Shown: positions 10,890 through 24,356, numbered from the stretch's first letter. The stretch is 64,000 nt of DNA from Auriscalpium vulgare (GCA_019915015.1 JAHBBC010000039.1:186001-250000), one strand, 5' to 3'. Made by a program: numbers and translations. Notes: a model not told the origin generated them from the letters alone.

Positions 10890-11819
10890 GTGAGCTGGCA
10901 ATCACGTTTTCATTTAGGGCCGGTTGACTGGACCCTTCACTCTACGCCTTCTCTGGGTGTGATGAGGAAGATATGGCACGAGGATACACGGCGCTGGACC
11001 AGGCAGGTTCGAGATAGACCACTGTCACCCTTTTGTGACGCGTCGCCGGCCCATCTGGAGATATCTGGAGGTACGTGGCCCAGCGACTTCCAGGGCCTCC
11101 TTCCAGTTTTTCACCGGAACTGGAGGTTGCTGGAGCCCTGGACGCCTGCCGACTGTTTTCCTGATGGATTGCCCTGTATTCGAACGAGCCCCGGACGCAT
11201 GGCCGCGCAGCATCCGAAGCAGCGCCGCCCGCCGCACCGGTCAAACGGATGCATGAAGTCGGAGAATCGGTGCAAGAAAGGCCGCAGGCGAAACGCAGAC
11301 GTGGAAGTAGTCCGACGCCTACCAATGAAAACCTCGGACGCCTTGACAACGAGAGCGTTTGTGCACCGGTATTAGGTCTCTTCGCATCAGAGGGCCACCG
11401 CCTGCGTTTGGAGGGAACTTGATCAGCAACTCTCGGTGTCAAGCCAGGGCGCACCCGAGCAACAGACAGCCTTCCACCACCTTCTACAGCTGCGGACGTG
11501 GAAGCATATTCTCGGGATGCACCCTACACCACGGATTGTTGGCTGTGAGGCGGTTGCCTCCATCTGCCAGCCGTACGTTCGTCCGAGGTGCGGGGAGTTG
11601 TGCGGCGGCGGTGGATCCGTACAGCGAGGTTGGGGGCGGATCCTCGCCATGCGAACGCGCCGCTGGTGCCCAGCTTGGACGAGGGCGGGATGCGCGATTG
11701 ATTCGTCCTGGAAGGGAGAAGAGAGGAAGCAGCGAACATCCAGAGCGGCCGGTCGATCTCTAAGTACTTCGCGTGCCACTTCTCTGGCTCTCACATGCCC
11801 ATCCTCCAGCTTCTGCTGA
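10890..11819 (+). CDS. Hypothetical protein pieces, unrecognised
   Basis: Two plus-strand frames (10,890-11,375 and 11,436-11,819) cover this gap between the partner module and the next minus-strand gene. In the large duplicate (34,517-35,029) the frame with the landmark QQTAFHHLLQLRTWKHILG is longer because copy 1 has a stop near 11,375 and lacks 21 nt near 11,450. The 5' part at 10,900-11,130 has no counterpart in the duplicate, where about 210 bp are missing and sequence resumes at a gctggagccctggacgcctg landmark. Differences in the 3' part are mostly amino-acid changing, so coding constraint is doubtful. Confidence 0.25.
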
Positions 11820-13815
11820 CATCAGCATTGTGCGGGCCCGATGCCCGATGTCTCATGGCAGAGAGCACGTCATTGCGGGGGATGGCCAAGGGCACAAAGT
11901 CGCTCTGGCCCGCGAGAGTCTCGTATAGGACAACGGACAAATAGTCTGTGTTAACAGGCCCAATGAGGAGCGCTGGGAAGAATCAATTACAATTTTGAGT
12001 AAGTCAACGTTGGTTCAATGTCGGCAATTATAGTAAAAGCACGACAAAATCTGTCCAGGTCGCGTGTAGTTTTCCGCTCTAAACTATGGACTGAGTGAGT
12101 ACAGGCAAAGATATTCAAGGAGTATAATGAATAGTATTCAAATAGAGAGGGAAGTGTGTCCGACGAAGAGCAGAAGTATGTGGCTGCTCCATCAATGCAC
12201 GCGTCATAAACGCAAAGCTCAACGGATCCGGAGAGCACTAATCGTTTGGAAAGATTGTACCAACCGTCCTTTGAATGTAGGCCCGAGTCTTCGAAAGCTG
12301 TGAGCTTCTGCGCCTTGATTTTGTTTGACTCACCATGATCTGATGGAGCCGTGTTAGATAAACCAGCCCCACTGCAGATCACAACCTCGTTGAGGACGGC
12401 TGGGTTCTTCAAGTTGCTCAGATACCGCCATGCATAGTCGATGTTAGCCCAGCAATGAATCTCCACACACCGCCATGGCGGAGAACCTAGCGACTCGTCG
12501 GCATGCGGTGTCCAGAGCTCGTACTGGCCCTCCAGAATGACAAGGATGTCTTTTGATTTGGGCTTCTGCCAGTCCTTCATCAGCCCCGACAGTGATTCGT
12601 CGTCTCCCGGCTCGACAGGCGGGCAAGGGACACGCCACACTGGCGTCCGCGCCCCGATGGAAGTCGTAGGTGCAGGCGCCACGACGGTATTCATGCAAGG
12701 GAGCTGTCGGGGCGTTCAGACGGCAAGACAGAGTAATGGGAACAACCGGACGCACACGAGGACGAACACGGGGTCGGGCACAGGGAAGAGCGGATGGAGA
12801 GGATGGCGGAGGCGCAGGACGGGGTCACGGAGGGAAGGGCGAGGGAGGAAGGCGGCCGGGATGGTGTAGAGTGCGACGGTGGGGACATGGGGGGCCGATA
12901 CGCTGCAGCGGAAGGGCGGGGAGGAGATGCGAGTTGCAAATGATGCGAGCGGAGAGGTTCTGCGGATCTGAAGGCGAGCGCATCGTCTTTATATCCTACC
13001 GTGCGGCCCACATAGTCGTCTGGGACGTGGGGGGCGGCACTTTGCCACCACGTCGGGCCACAGCTGCGGAGCCCATGTATGCTCGCTCAACAGCCGTGCA
13101 TCACTTCTCACTGATCGTGACAGAAACATAGTACAACAAAATTTGTTAGTAGGATTGAAGAGTTCGAGCAACGCACGTTCGGGGTAAAGGTTGATGTTGT
13201 GATGCCTCGCAAGCCCCCTCGCAAAGCTGGCGTGGTCGCCCGCTGCACGCTGGTAGTTCCGCATTGTGTATGACAGCGTCAATTGTTTTGAAAGCTCTAG
13301 AGAGATGTACTGGGAAGGGTGAAGGTTTGTGAACAGAGGCCTCGAGCGGGAGGCGGCCACGAGCGCTTCGTCAGATATCTGCTGGCTACGAAACACAACG
13401 TACTGGACTTAAGTCTGCATGACAAGGCTGCATCGGCATGTGTGCTATGCTGGCATTGGCGCTGGAAATGTCTGGAAAGTTGTCGTCGCCAGCGGATGGT
13501 GGTGGTGGTGGAATGCGACGTGGTGGGTGCCGTCTCGGTCATGCATGCGAGCCGGGCCGGGTTTCCGGCCAGCCGCTGCCGCTCGTCTTCCTCTCAGCTT
13601 GCTACGACCTGCATCGTTGTTGCGTATCGATTGAACCTACCGAGTAGAGGAATCTCTCCTGATGAGTTCTTGTACAGTAAAGGCACGGTGGGCGAAGCAA
13701 AGGCGCACTCACCACAATTGTCGGTGACGTGATGTGATTTGTCTTGTATGATACATGCACTGGCACGATCACCAGATGGAATGCGCGCCGTGTGTCTGGA
13801 AGACATCATGATCAT
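11791..13815 (-). CDS. Unrecognised multi-exon gene, copy 1
   Basis: The likely start is the ATG at 13,815. It leads into a Cys/His-containing first exon (landmark HHVTDNCG) that ends at a GTGAGT donor. Inner pieces include a well-behaved segment with YTMRNYQRAAGDHASFARGLARHH (landmark only, about 13,200-13,270), a Ser/Pro-rich stretch, and a long open frame at 12,694-11,987 with GDDESLSGLMKDW, CWANI.YAWRYLSNL and LNEVVICSGAGLSNT. The C-terminal piece VNTDYL.VVLYETLAGQ to the stop at 11,791 shows several synonymous differences from copy 2, which supports coding. Exon phases were not fully resolved. The second copy is at 35,001-37,030. No family recognised. Confidence 0.45.
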
Positions 13816-14042
13816 GATATTTGAAATCTGGGGTCCAGGACAGAACGATTGTCTTTCTGTGTAAAGCTGTCAGCCACGGAGACTAGGGTCCAGGCAATTA
13901 CACGTGAGGCTGCACCCGACCTCCGAACCGTCTTACCGGTTGACCACGCAATACGCTGCAGTTGCTCCTCACCGGTACTTACATGTCATAGTCCTACATC
14001 GGAGCCCACTAGGCCCCGCAGCCTAGCCTGCCGTGCAGCGAA

Positions 14043-17000
14043 CTACTCCCAGTCACTATCCCCACTCTCATCGTCGTCGTCATCCTCGCCCTCGCCATTC
14101 TCGTCGCCGTCAACCTCTTCCTGGCTCTTCGGCTTCGCGCCTGTCGTGCTGGCCGGCCCCGACGAGACGAGGTCGTAGCTGTCCTCGCTCTGCGACGGGA
14201 TCTGCGTTCCGGGCGTCGGAGCCTGCGACGACGGCGCGCGCAGACGGAGCTGTGGGGCACGTACAGGTTCGGCGTTCTTGGTCTCGGCCTCAGAGGACGG
14301 TGCGCGCTGTGGGTGGGTGGCGGCGGTCTGTTTGGCTTCGTGAGCGAGGCCAAACAGCGTGTGGTGCCCAGGACCGGGGCGCGTCGACAGCGCATGCTCT
14401 CCTCGCATGCTCTCCTCGAACCCGCATGCTGAGCTCGGTTGACCTGTGCCTGTATCAGTGCCCCCAGCGCGCGCACTCGGACTCGTCGCAGCGCTCGCTC
14501 CGCCCCCGCCTTCTGACCACGGCCCCGCATCTGTGACTGAGCCTCCCTTCACGCGCACGTGCATCAAAGTACGTACCGTCATCCCGACGCCTCGCAGTAC
14601 GTCCAGCGGTCGTCTGATCTGGCGGACACCCACTCGCTTGTCCGTTGCGTGTCGCCCTGCCCGAGGGCGCCATGTGCACAGCGTACTCCGTCTCCACTGC
14701 CGCGCCCCACTAACGCAACGCATATATGCGCTGTCTACATCTCGCGTGAGTCTACGGCTTCTCTTGCGCACGACGGTCTCTGACAGCGCGCCTCGGATGC
14801 CAGGTTTCGTGGTCCTCAATCTGTCGTGGTTTCCCATATGCCCGGCTGATACCTGTAGTACTTACCACAAGTGCCAGACAACCTGTGTTCGCCTTCTCCC
14901 GGTGTCTCGGTCAGCCTAGCTTTCACCGCGCCGTTGGCACCAACTTGGCAGCATATATACAGGCGTCATGGTCCCATAACCTCGAGCTCGACACGGACGG
15001 GGCTCATCCACATCGTTCGATGGCGTCCGACAAGAGCGCAGGCCTCTGCCCCGTGGTTTCGGAATCCGTCGCTGGTGTCGACCAAGATCGTGGCGAGCGC
15101 GCGCGCGCGGCCGTGCGCTCGGACGTCATCGTCCCTAATACGCGCAAGTTTAATCATACTGTGCGGTGATGAACAAGAAAGCGTACCTTGAGCATAATGC
15201 ATGATGCTATCCATACCCGCGCGGCATGCGTCTGCCATTGCCTGCGAGAAGACTTGAACTTTGTATGCGCTTAGTATTCAAGATCGGCTGGAAGGTGGTT
15301 CGCATCAATATCGGTCGGCCAAATGAAACGTACATCCGAACGCACCTGAGGAGTCCAGGCAGTCGTGCGCGTCCCCTTGAACATTCCATTTGCCCACGCA
15401 ACACGTCGTGACGTCCGCGTTTGATCTGATCGCCCACCGTGCTCATCGCCCATAAACGCAGGCGCGCTTCCCAGCTTGCAGTCGCTCTATGGCGCCGCGC
15501 GATCCTGAGCAGCACCTCGCCGTGCATTTCAAAACGGCGTGGACATGGCCTGCGCGCGCGTTTGACGACCTGGCGACGTAGCGCGATGATTGAGGTGCTG
15601 CCGGAGCGAACCGCGCGTTGGAGGTAGGAAGACGTCTCATGTGCTCCCGTCGGGGTAGAGTTGTGAGGTCGGGGTGGAGCTGCGAAGTCGGGGTACGGCG
15701 CGCGCAGGGAGGTGGGTTGGATGATGAGTGGGGGCGTGTGCGTGGACGAACCCGGCGTGCGTATAGTCTCCTCAGCGAAAAATATCGATCTTTATGGGTT
15801 AATGTTAGAGAGAGAAAAAGCAAGTCGATAGCGACACACCAGGCGGGTTGTTGTGCGCGTCGATGGAGTTTGTTCACCGTCAAACGCGCAGAGGCAGGTT
15901 GAGGCGGGCGGCGGGAAGGTCGACAGGCGGCACCACGTATGGCTCGCAGCTGGGAATGGTGAAGGCACCGTAGGACGCACGATGAGCGTGAAGCGCACAG
16001 ATGATGTCGACGTGGGACTCTGGGAGGGTAGAGCGCGACGGTGCGTCAACGACAGCAAGGCAGTCGGGGAAGACACGACTCGCGATGGCATAAGCAGACG
16101 CTCTTGCGCGGGTATCAGGGTAGCGTCAATGGTGAGCGCAGTTGCTTCAATGAGCCACGGTGCTGTCAGGACGGTCGAAGTCGACACATGGCTGGAATCG
16201 CGCTGGCGGCGAGTCTCGATTGTTGCTCGAATGAAACTGCACGCGGAGGTGGACAGACAGAATCTTGAAGAATGCTACCTGAAGATGGCAGAACAGTCAC
16301 TCTGCCAACAGAGCTGAGGGGATCGCCCAAGGTGGTTGGCGGGCAGATGGTGGAGGGACGAAGCAAATTAGGATCGATTCGATTAGGCGACCAAGTCGCA
16401 CGGCACGCTCGAACCTTCACAAAGCCCACAACCAACGTCATATCTACCGGACTCTGACTCCTCGCACACCTCTCTTCGATATCACTTGGTAGGTTCATCC
16501 GTTCATAGCCTTTTACGACGTAACTTACCTTGGCAAATTTATCGACACAAGGACGACGCTCTACTATGGGCAGTACCACCGGTACCTCCCCAGGACGCCT
16601 AGGTGACGATGGTCCGCTGAGTAGGATTCGGGTATTGGATGCGCAGACGTTTGGTGCGTAGTCCTCCGGTTTTGACTCTGCGTTTACTGACGACTTTGCA
16701 TAGAAGTTTTCACTTCCTTCTGCCGTCAAGCACCGCTTCTACACCACACACATGACAGCGAGCGCTCCCAAATCAATCCCTTGTATCCGCCCTGAAGACC
16801 GCGCTGCTGCGGTATCGGCTCTTCGTAATGGCATTTCGCCCGCCTTCGACACACATGGACGAGCCTCACCAGCAGGCGTCTGGCGAACGACCAACAGCTC
16901 TGGCGATGCTATAGGCATGTTGCACTGTCGTATTTATGGTCATGTACTCACCGGCGCCGCTCGCAGGTCGTCACTGTCGCAAAATTGGTTGCTCCCTTCC

Positions 17001-17660
17001 GTCTCCTCGAGGAGACGTCAACGCCAAGCCTAGCTCGCCAAGAAGTGCGCAAGACTGTTCATTCGCAGTTTGGAGACGTACTGACGACCTGACTACGCAA
17101 CAGATCTCGACAACTCCCCAGCCATGAAGGTCCACCGACTTCCAATCGCGCAGGCATCTATCGCTGTTGCACCAAGACGCTGGCATCAGACGCAAGACCG
17201 ACTGCCCCGCGCAAGCAGGACGAGGTCGCGTGCGGCGATGTGTGCATCGTGCAGAAGTCGACGACGATGGTGGAGCTGGAACAGACATGAAAACGGTATG
17301 TTCTCGCCCTTTCGCTCGCGCGTCGGTGTTCTCACTTCCACCCAGGCTCCCAGCTCGATGAAGCGAACTCCGTAGTTGTCGTATTCCTTTGTATGCACAA
17401 CAACAACGACTTTGTTTGCCTTCAGACTCGCATCCTCCTCCTGCGTGAACTTGAACACTACCGCGACAAATCATCTCGACCCGTGACGTCCAAATTTGAT
17501 CCGCAAATACTGAACTCGCTGCTGTGCGGCTAGGGCGGGCGGCGAAGGCTGTGTCTTGCCGATGCGCCTCGTGCCCAAACACTCGCCGCAGCGTTCATCG
17601 CAAGCCGCGAACGCACACGGCTCAATATGAAGGTTCCCTGCGCGACCTCGGGGCGCAGCA
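14043..17660 (-). pseudogene. Partner module, copy A2, with acidic C-terminal end
   Basis: This is the copy in which the 3' end is clearest. The open frame 14,837-14,043 ends in a Pro/Ser-rich segment (SQAPTPGTQIPSQSEDSYDLV) followed by a strongly acidic tail with GEGEDDDDDESGDSDWE and a stop. Further upstream, 16,729-16,166 is an uninterrupted 187-codon frame containing APNVCASNTRILLSGPSSPR and RRPCVDKFAK, the latter at a GTAAGT donor. The head at 17,150-17,660 matches the region upstream of the MLKL-like gene, but no exon 1 follows here. A full exon chain could not be assembled, so I call it a degenerate or unresolved gene. Acidic tails are typical of nuclear or scaffold proteins, but that is only a hint. 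Confidence 0.35.
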
Positions 17661-17689
17661 GATATTGAAAGATATTGCTACAGTCTCAC

Positions 17690-19685
17690 TGCGCAGTCAG
17701 GTCGTTAGTACATCTCCTTGGATGCGAATGACGCACCTATGGGCCAGTGCGAGCGCTCGCCTGGCCTGCATTGACGCAAGCCGAGAGATCTTGGTCACGG
17801 AGGGGCGAGGTGAGTGCCGACCTATCAGCGGAGTTGAGTACATGGCCACGACTATGACGAAGCGACCTACCTATAGATTCTTCAGGGCCGCTTGATCCTT
17901 CTCCAGGCGCCTGCCTGCTGGTGAGGCTCGTCGATGTGTGGCGGGGTTCGGGACGATGTCGAAGGCGGGCGCAATGCATATGGCACTGGAGCAGATACTT
18001 GCCGCGGCAGCGCGATCTCTTCAAGATGTATTCATCGGGCACGTCTTGGTGTCAAGCCCGCGAGGTGTGTGACTCGGAGGTGCCGGTATACAAGGATGCT
18101 CGACGGTCAGAAGGAGTATAATTTTCTACCTTGCAAGTCGTCAGTGAGCGCAGAGACAATAACGTCGGAGGACGACGCACCCCCAGGCTTCTGCGCATCC
18201 AACGCACATATCCTGCTCAACGGATCGTATTCTCCTCGGTAAGTCTTGAGGCCTTGAGGACGGTGCTACGGCTGCCCAGTTCGTAGTGGCGCTTGTGTGT
18301 CGACAGATCTGCGAAGGTGAGCTTCAGGGTGACAGGCTATGAGTGGATGGACGTACCAGTGAACCTGTGTGCCGAAGACCATCGCAACAGAGGTGTGTCA
18401 GAAGTCAGAGTCCGACAGATTATGTCGTTGGTTGTGGGCTCTGTGAAGGTGCGTGCGACTTGGTCGCCTCATCGAAGCGATCCTCTTTCTTCCTTCCACC
18501 ACCCGCCGGACAACCACCTTGGGTGATGGCTCAGGATGGCTCTCAGCTCCGTTGGCAGGGATCGACTCTTCTGTCATCTTCTGTCATTCCTCAAAGCTGT
18601 CTGTCCATCTTCGCGGGCAGTCTCAATTGAGCAACAACCCAGAGCTGCCAGCGCGATTACAGCCATGATCCGACTTCGACCGTCCTGAGAGCATCGTGGC
18701 CCATCGAAGCGACTGCGCTCGACCATCGGCGCTACCCTGGTACTACCACTGGTGGTACCCGCGCATAATGCCATGATCGTGAGTCGTGTCTTCCCCGGCT
18801 GCCGCTCTATTTCATCGTCCCTGTTTGTAGCGCACGTTGTTGACACACCGTCGCGCTCTAGTACCCTCCCTCGTCATCCGTGTGGTTCCCACTGCTCGTG
18901 CGTCCTGCGATGCCTCCGCCATTCCTCACCGCGAGCCATACGTGGTGCGCTGTATTGGCCTCCCTTTGCGCCCGCCCGCCTCTACATGCCTATGCGCGCT
19001 CGCCGCGACGGGGCACAACCCACATCGGCTCGTAGACCAGCCTGCCAGGCATGTGCCTATTGACATCCTGTGGTCCTGTCTCTAACTGTTCGTGCCTTTA
19101 GGATCGAAAGCTTTGCACTGAGGACACAACCCGCCCTGCGATCAACTTCCCCCGCGCACGCACCCGCCCCGCATTCGTCACCTCGCGCTCGCCCCTCGCC
19201 ATGCGCGTGCTGTACCTCAAACCCGCAACTCTGCTCCAGAATGGACTCATGCGTCGCCTTCCAGCGTTCGCTCACAAAGGACGATCACCCCGGGTCGTTG
19301 AGCGTAAGGTCAGTCTTTTCAACGTTGCCTTTGTCTAGCACGGCGAGGTGCTGCCCTCGGTCGCGCGGCGCCACGGAGCCACAGCTGCTAGAGTACTTCG
19401 CGCGTGTGTTCACGGCACGGATCGGCGAGAAGCAGAGTGGGCACTGGACGTCAAGCGCGGACAAAGAGCACGTCTGAGCGTTCGCTTCTGTGCGTTGGGA
19501 TGTCCTTCTGTGCGACCGATATTGATACCAGTCACCTTGCAGACGGCTTGCACGCTCGGCGCTCTCAGTTGACAGATGACGGATACAAGGCTCAAGTATT
19601 CTCGATGGAAACGCATGGCGCGGGCTGGACCATGTATCATAGCGGAGTGTACGCATATATATCAATTGCACTATTCGGCTGCTAG
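17690..19685 (+). pseudogene. Partner module fragment, copy R2 (inverted)
   Basis: From 17,694 the sequence follows the R-oriented module from its equivalent of 4,842 onwards (agtcaggtcgt.agtac landmark). It forms an inverted repeat with 17,060-17,100 and beyond across a spacer of about 0.6 kb. It lacks the 1.6-kb insert found in the other R copies. A piece with TSEDDAPP.FCASN.HILL at about 18,165-18,240 matches the minus-strand pieces at 16.6 kb and 39.6 kb. It ends near 19,680, and no complete frame survives. Confidence 0.4.
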
Positions 19686-19689
19686 CAAG

Positions 19690-22600
19690 CTACGTCGCGG
19701 TCAGGCTGGCCCGGGCGCATGGCAGAGGGCATGGCAGAAGAATCGCGCAGGCTGTGGCAAATACATCAACATCTCCGGATTGGAGGAGAACGAAGTCGCC
19801 CCACGAGGCCGCCGGAGGCATCGCTGCGTGCAACCATCCATGCGAAAGGCTCGGGTGGAGGTACGAATACATGGAGCCTCCAGCTCGCTGGGGACGACGC
19901 ATACATGCGCAGTGTGAGCGGGTGTTGGTCGATGGGAAGTCTGATAGGCGAGACCGAGCTGGGCGGACGCAGCGGCGCGACGACGAAGGTGCACGCGAAC
20001 CTCAGGTGCGGGACCGTGGTAGGTCCATAGGCCTCGCGGGCGTACTGTAAGGAGTCGGGGGTCAGAACTTCAACACAAGCGCGAAGGGCAAGCTGTCGTC
20101 GATACAGTCACAAGGCCTGCGGGACCGAGGAGAGTCGTGAGATTGGCCTGCCTGGCAGAGCTTGGACCGTGCTCCTGGAGTGCCCGGGGCACCACACCTT
20201 GATCACTCACGAAGCCAAACAAGGCGGCGTCGTGTTCCTACATCGTGATTAGCACCATAGCTTTGAACAGCGAGACGTTGCTTGGTGGCCCCGCGCGATC
20301 CCGGGAAGCACGTCGCTCGGCAGAAAGATTTTCGTCCTGAAGGCGCAATTGTTAGAGACAGGATCACGGGAAGTCAATGATAGGCACATACCTGAAGGTT
20401 GGGCACCGTCGAGCGCACGGAGGTCGACAACGACCCCACGGCGTATGGCACAAAGCGGGGAGCGGTGGTGCCAGCGCAGGGCGCATGAGCAGCGGATTGA
20501 CGTGGATTTGGCAGGTGGGGCGCGGCGCGTCGACGGATACAGACGTTGAAGTCGAGCAAGGAAGGGAAGAACACGCAACTCACAGCGGTCAGCCGGTAGC
20601 TGTCCTCGCTCGCGTGACGGGGGTCGCAGGCTGCGACGACGGCGCGCGCAGATGGAGCTGTGGGGCACGTGGAGGTTGGGCGGACTTGGTCTCGGCCTCA
20701 TCGTGCGCGCGCTGTGGGTGTGTGGCGGCGGTCGGTCTGGCTTCGTGAGCGAGGCCAAACAGCGTGTGGTGCCCAGGACCCGGCCGGGGCGCGTCGACAG
20801 CGCATGCTCTCCTCGAACCCGCATGCTGAGCTCGGTGCCTGTATCCCAGCTTGACCGTCGCGCGCACTCGGACTCGTCGCAGCGCTCGCTCCGCCCCCGC
20901 CTTCTGACCACGGTCAGTACGTACTGTCACCCCGACTCCTCGCACCAGTACGGCCACGACATTGCCTCCAGCGGTAGTTTGATCTGGCCGCCTAGTCGCT
21001 CACCACTCGCTTGCCCGATGTGTGTCGCCCTGCCCGCGCGTGCGCCATGCTCAGCATACTCTGTCTCGACTGCCGCCCCACTAATGCAACGCATGTATCC
21101 GCTATCTCCGTCTCCCGTGAGTATGGCTTCCACTCTGGCGCACGCCGGTCTCTGACAGCGCGCCTCGGATGCCAGGTTTCATCTGTCGCGATTCTCTCGG
21201 TCTCTCGGTCAGATTAGTTTGGACCGCGCCGCATATATACATGCGCACGTCGCTGTTTTGCAGGCATCGCGGTCCCATAACTTCCACAAGGACAGGGCTC
21301 ATCGACATCGTCCGACACGAGCGTAGGAGTCTTCCCCGTCGTCTCGAAATCCGCCGCTGGCGTCGACCACGATCGTGGCGCGCGCGCGCGCGCGGCCGTG
21401 CACTCGTACATCATCATCGCTATTACGAGCAAGATCAATTAGACTGTACCGTAGATGAACAAGAAAGCGTACAAGTTCAAGTCGCTTTCGATGGCCATGG
21501 ACAGGACGCATGCCGCGCGGGTATGGATAGCACCGTACTCAAGGTGTATGCGCCGTCCGTCATCCATGAGCGCCCAGTATTTGAGACCGGCTGCCAGGTG
21601 GTCAACTTGACGTCAGTATCGGTCGCCCGAAAAGAACGTCGAACCGAACGCACCTGGGGCCAACGCTGAATCCAGGCGCTCGTGAGCGCCCCGCTGAACA
21701 TTCCATTTATCCACGCAACTCGTCTTGTCCGCATTGACGTCTACGGGTTACGTGCCGTCGCCTCCACCGTGTGCTGCATCACCGTGCTCCTCGCCCCATA
21801 AACGCAGGCGCGTTTGCGAGCGTGCAGTCGCTCTACGGCGCCGCGCGATCCCGGGCAGCACCTCGCGGTGCGCTTCAGAACGGCGTGGACATGGCCTGCG
21901 CGCGCGTTTGACGACCTGGCGACTTAGCGTGGTGATCGAGGCGCTGCCGGAGCAAACCGCGCGTTGGAGGTAGGAAGACGTCCCATGTGCCCCCGTCGGG
22001 TAGAGTTGTGAGGTCGGGGTGGAGCTGCGAGGTCTGGGTACGGCGTGCCCAGAGAGAGGAGTGGGGTGATGAGCGTGGGCGGGTCCGTGGACGAACGCAG
22101 CGTGAGTAGAGGATCCTCAGCGGAAAATATCGATCTTTGTGGTCTAATGTTAGAGAGAGAAAGAGAAAGTCGATGGCTACACACCAGGCGGGTTGTTGTG
22201 CGAGTCGATGGAGTTCGTTCACCGTCAAACGCGCAGAGGCAGGTAGAGGCGGGCGGCGGGAAGGAAGGTCGACAGACAGAACTACGTATGTGTCGCAGCG
22301 TGTGGAGGCATCGCACAGGACGTACGAGGAGCGCGAAGCGGACGGATGATGTCGACGTGGGACTCTGGGAGGGTAGAGCGCTACGGTGCGTCAACGACAG
22401 CAAGGCAGTCGGAGAAGACACGACTCACGATGGTACGAACAGATGCTCTTGCACGTGAACCAGGGTAGCGTCGATGAGACAGGGTGCTGTCAGGATGTTC
22501 GACGACGAATCATCGCGCTGACGATGAGTTTCGCTTGTTCCATTGAGACGTCCCGCGAGCTTGACGGTGGACAGACGGAATATCGGAGGATGCCAGAAGA

Positions 22601-23816
22601 TGCCAGAACAGTCACTTCGCCAACCGAGCTGAGGGGATCGTCCGTGGTGGTTGTCCGGCAGATGGTGGAGGGACGAAGCAAAAGGACCGATTCGATTCGG
22701 CGACCAAGTCGCACGGCCGAGCACGGTCGCACCTTGTCAGAGCCCACAACTTGAACCAACTACTCTCTGACTCCTGGCACACCTCTGTTACGATGGTATC
22801 GGTCTCGGCACAGAGGATCGCTGGTACGTCCATTCATTCATAGCCTGTTACAATGTAACTCACCTTGGTGTGGTGTCGGCACACAAGGACGACGCGCTGC
22901 GACGCGCAAAACTGGGCAGCCGTAGCACTGTCCTCAAGGCCTCAGGCCTCAAGATGGTCTACCCAGATCGCGATCCGCTGAGTAGGATATGTGTGTTGAT
23001 GCGCAAAGGTCTGGGGGTGCGTGGTCCTCACTTTTATGTCTCTGCGTCCACTGACGACTTGCACATAGACTTTTTGACCCCCTTCCAAGTACGGTCAAGC
23101 ACCGCTACCTACACCCCACAAGCATGGCAGCGAACGCTCCCCGAATATTGCTTTCATTCGCTCTGAAGATCGCGCAGCAGCGACGTCGGCTTTCCGTACC
23201 CATTGCGCCCGCTTTCGACACCGTGTCGAACCCTGACACGTCGACAAGCCTCACAGGCAGGCATCTGGTGAAGGATTACGCAGTCCTGACGAGGCTATTG
23301 GTAGGGCTTTCCTTTGCATTCATGTTCATGTACTCATCAACGCCCCGCGCAGGTCGTCTCGATGGTTGCTCCCTCCCATCTCCTCGATGTCATGCCAACG
23401 TCAAGCCTTGCTCGTCTCAAGCTAGTCATTGCAGGGCAGACGAGTCATTGCACTGGTCCAGAGGTCGCACGATCGTTCATTCGCAGTACTCACGACCTGA
23501 CTGCGCAACAGAGCTCGACCTCTCACCAGCAAGGGAAATTCACCGGCTCCCAATTCCACTCACCACCAGTTATCGCTGTTGCACCAAGACTCTGAAAACA
23601 GAACGTGCGCAAGATTGACGGCCTCGCGCCAGCAGGACGAGGTCGCGTGCGGCAATGTGTGTTATCGTGTAGAGGTTGACGGCGATGGCGGTGAGAGCTG
23701 GAACAGGCGTGCGTGAAACGGTACGTCCTCACCTCTCGTTCGCGCGTCGCTTTCTCATTTCCACCCAGGCTCCCTGTTCGATGACGCGGATCTCGTAGTC
23801 CTGGTAGTCTTCTTTG
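19690..23816 (-). pseudogene. Partner module, copy A3
   Basis: This is the third A-oriented copy and runs up to the beginning of the second large duplicate. The Ser/Pro-rich piece ending SEDSYRLT is at about 20,600, here followed by a GTGAGT donor and a continuation to about 20,250 rather than by the acidic tail of copy A2. A piece equivalent to YKVQVFSQAMADACRAGMDS is broken near 21,480. A run of alternating CG lies at 21,378-21,394. The head (23,560-23,816) matches positions 17,150-17,400. No intact reading frame of useful length. Confidence 0.4.
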
Positions 23817-24356
23817 TATGCATGGCACCAACAACATTGTTTGCCTTCCGACTCGCATCTTTTCTTGCGCTAACACTACCGCGACAAATCTCGTCTCGAC
23901 CCGGGACGTTCAAAGTTGAGCCGTAAATGCTGGACTCGCTGCTGTGCGGCTAGGGCGGGCGGCGAGGCTGTGTCTTGCCGATGCCTCGTGCCCAAAGACT
24001 CGCAGCGGCGCGCATGCCTTCCTCGCAAGCCGAACGCGCGCGGCACAATACGAAGGTCCCCTGCTCGACCTCGGGGCACAGCAGAAACTGAAAGATATTG
24101 CTACAGACTCACTGCGAATGACGTTAGGTATGCGCGCGAAACTACGGGGCATGGGAAGCGGGCGTCTGATCGCATCGCATCGCAGGGCTCGGCTGACGAA
24201 CACAGGTACGCTGCATGGCAGAGCGCTGATTCTTATCGCCCATATGCGTCCACAAGGGTCTACAAGGGTCCACAGGCCCGCCAATCTCTTTTCTCGTCGC
24301 CCACGTACCCTACGCACCAACATCGTCCTCGACCGTATCCACCCACTACTACCAAC

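Larger units (their letters stand above)
252..14055. repeat. Large segmental duplication, copy 1
   Basis: Positions from about 250 to about 14,055 match 23,817 to about 37,245 in the same orientation. The coordinate offset starts at 23,567 and drifts through 23,595, 23,608, 23,611 and 23,752, so only small indels separate most of the block. By eye, 252-1,100 shows a single substitution, while later parts differ at a few per cent. The block carries the orphan exon 1, the inverted MLKL-like gene, partner module R1 and the unrecognised gene. Copy 2 then lacks about 270 bp that encode the acidic tail region of copy A2. Confidence 0.85.

Noticed and set aside
12780..12870. Purine-rich tract (gagg/ggcg repeats), also about 36,010-36,080
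   Set aside because: On the coding strand this is a Pro/Ser/Leu-rich segment of the minus-strand gene; low complexity explains it.
21378..21394. Alternating CG run with potential to form left-handed DNA
   Set aside because: Only about 17 bp and varies between module copies (interrupted at 15,098 and 38,124). No link to a functional feature.
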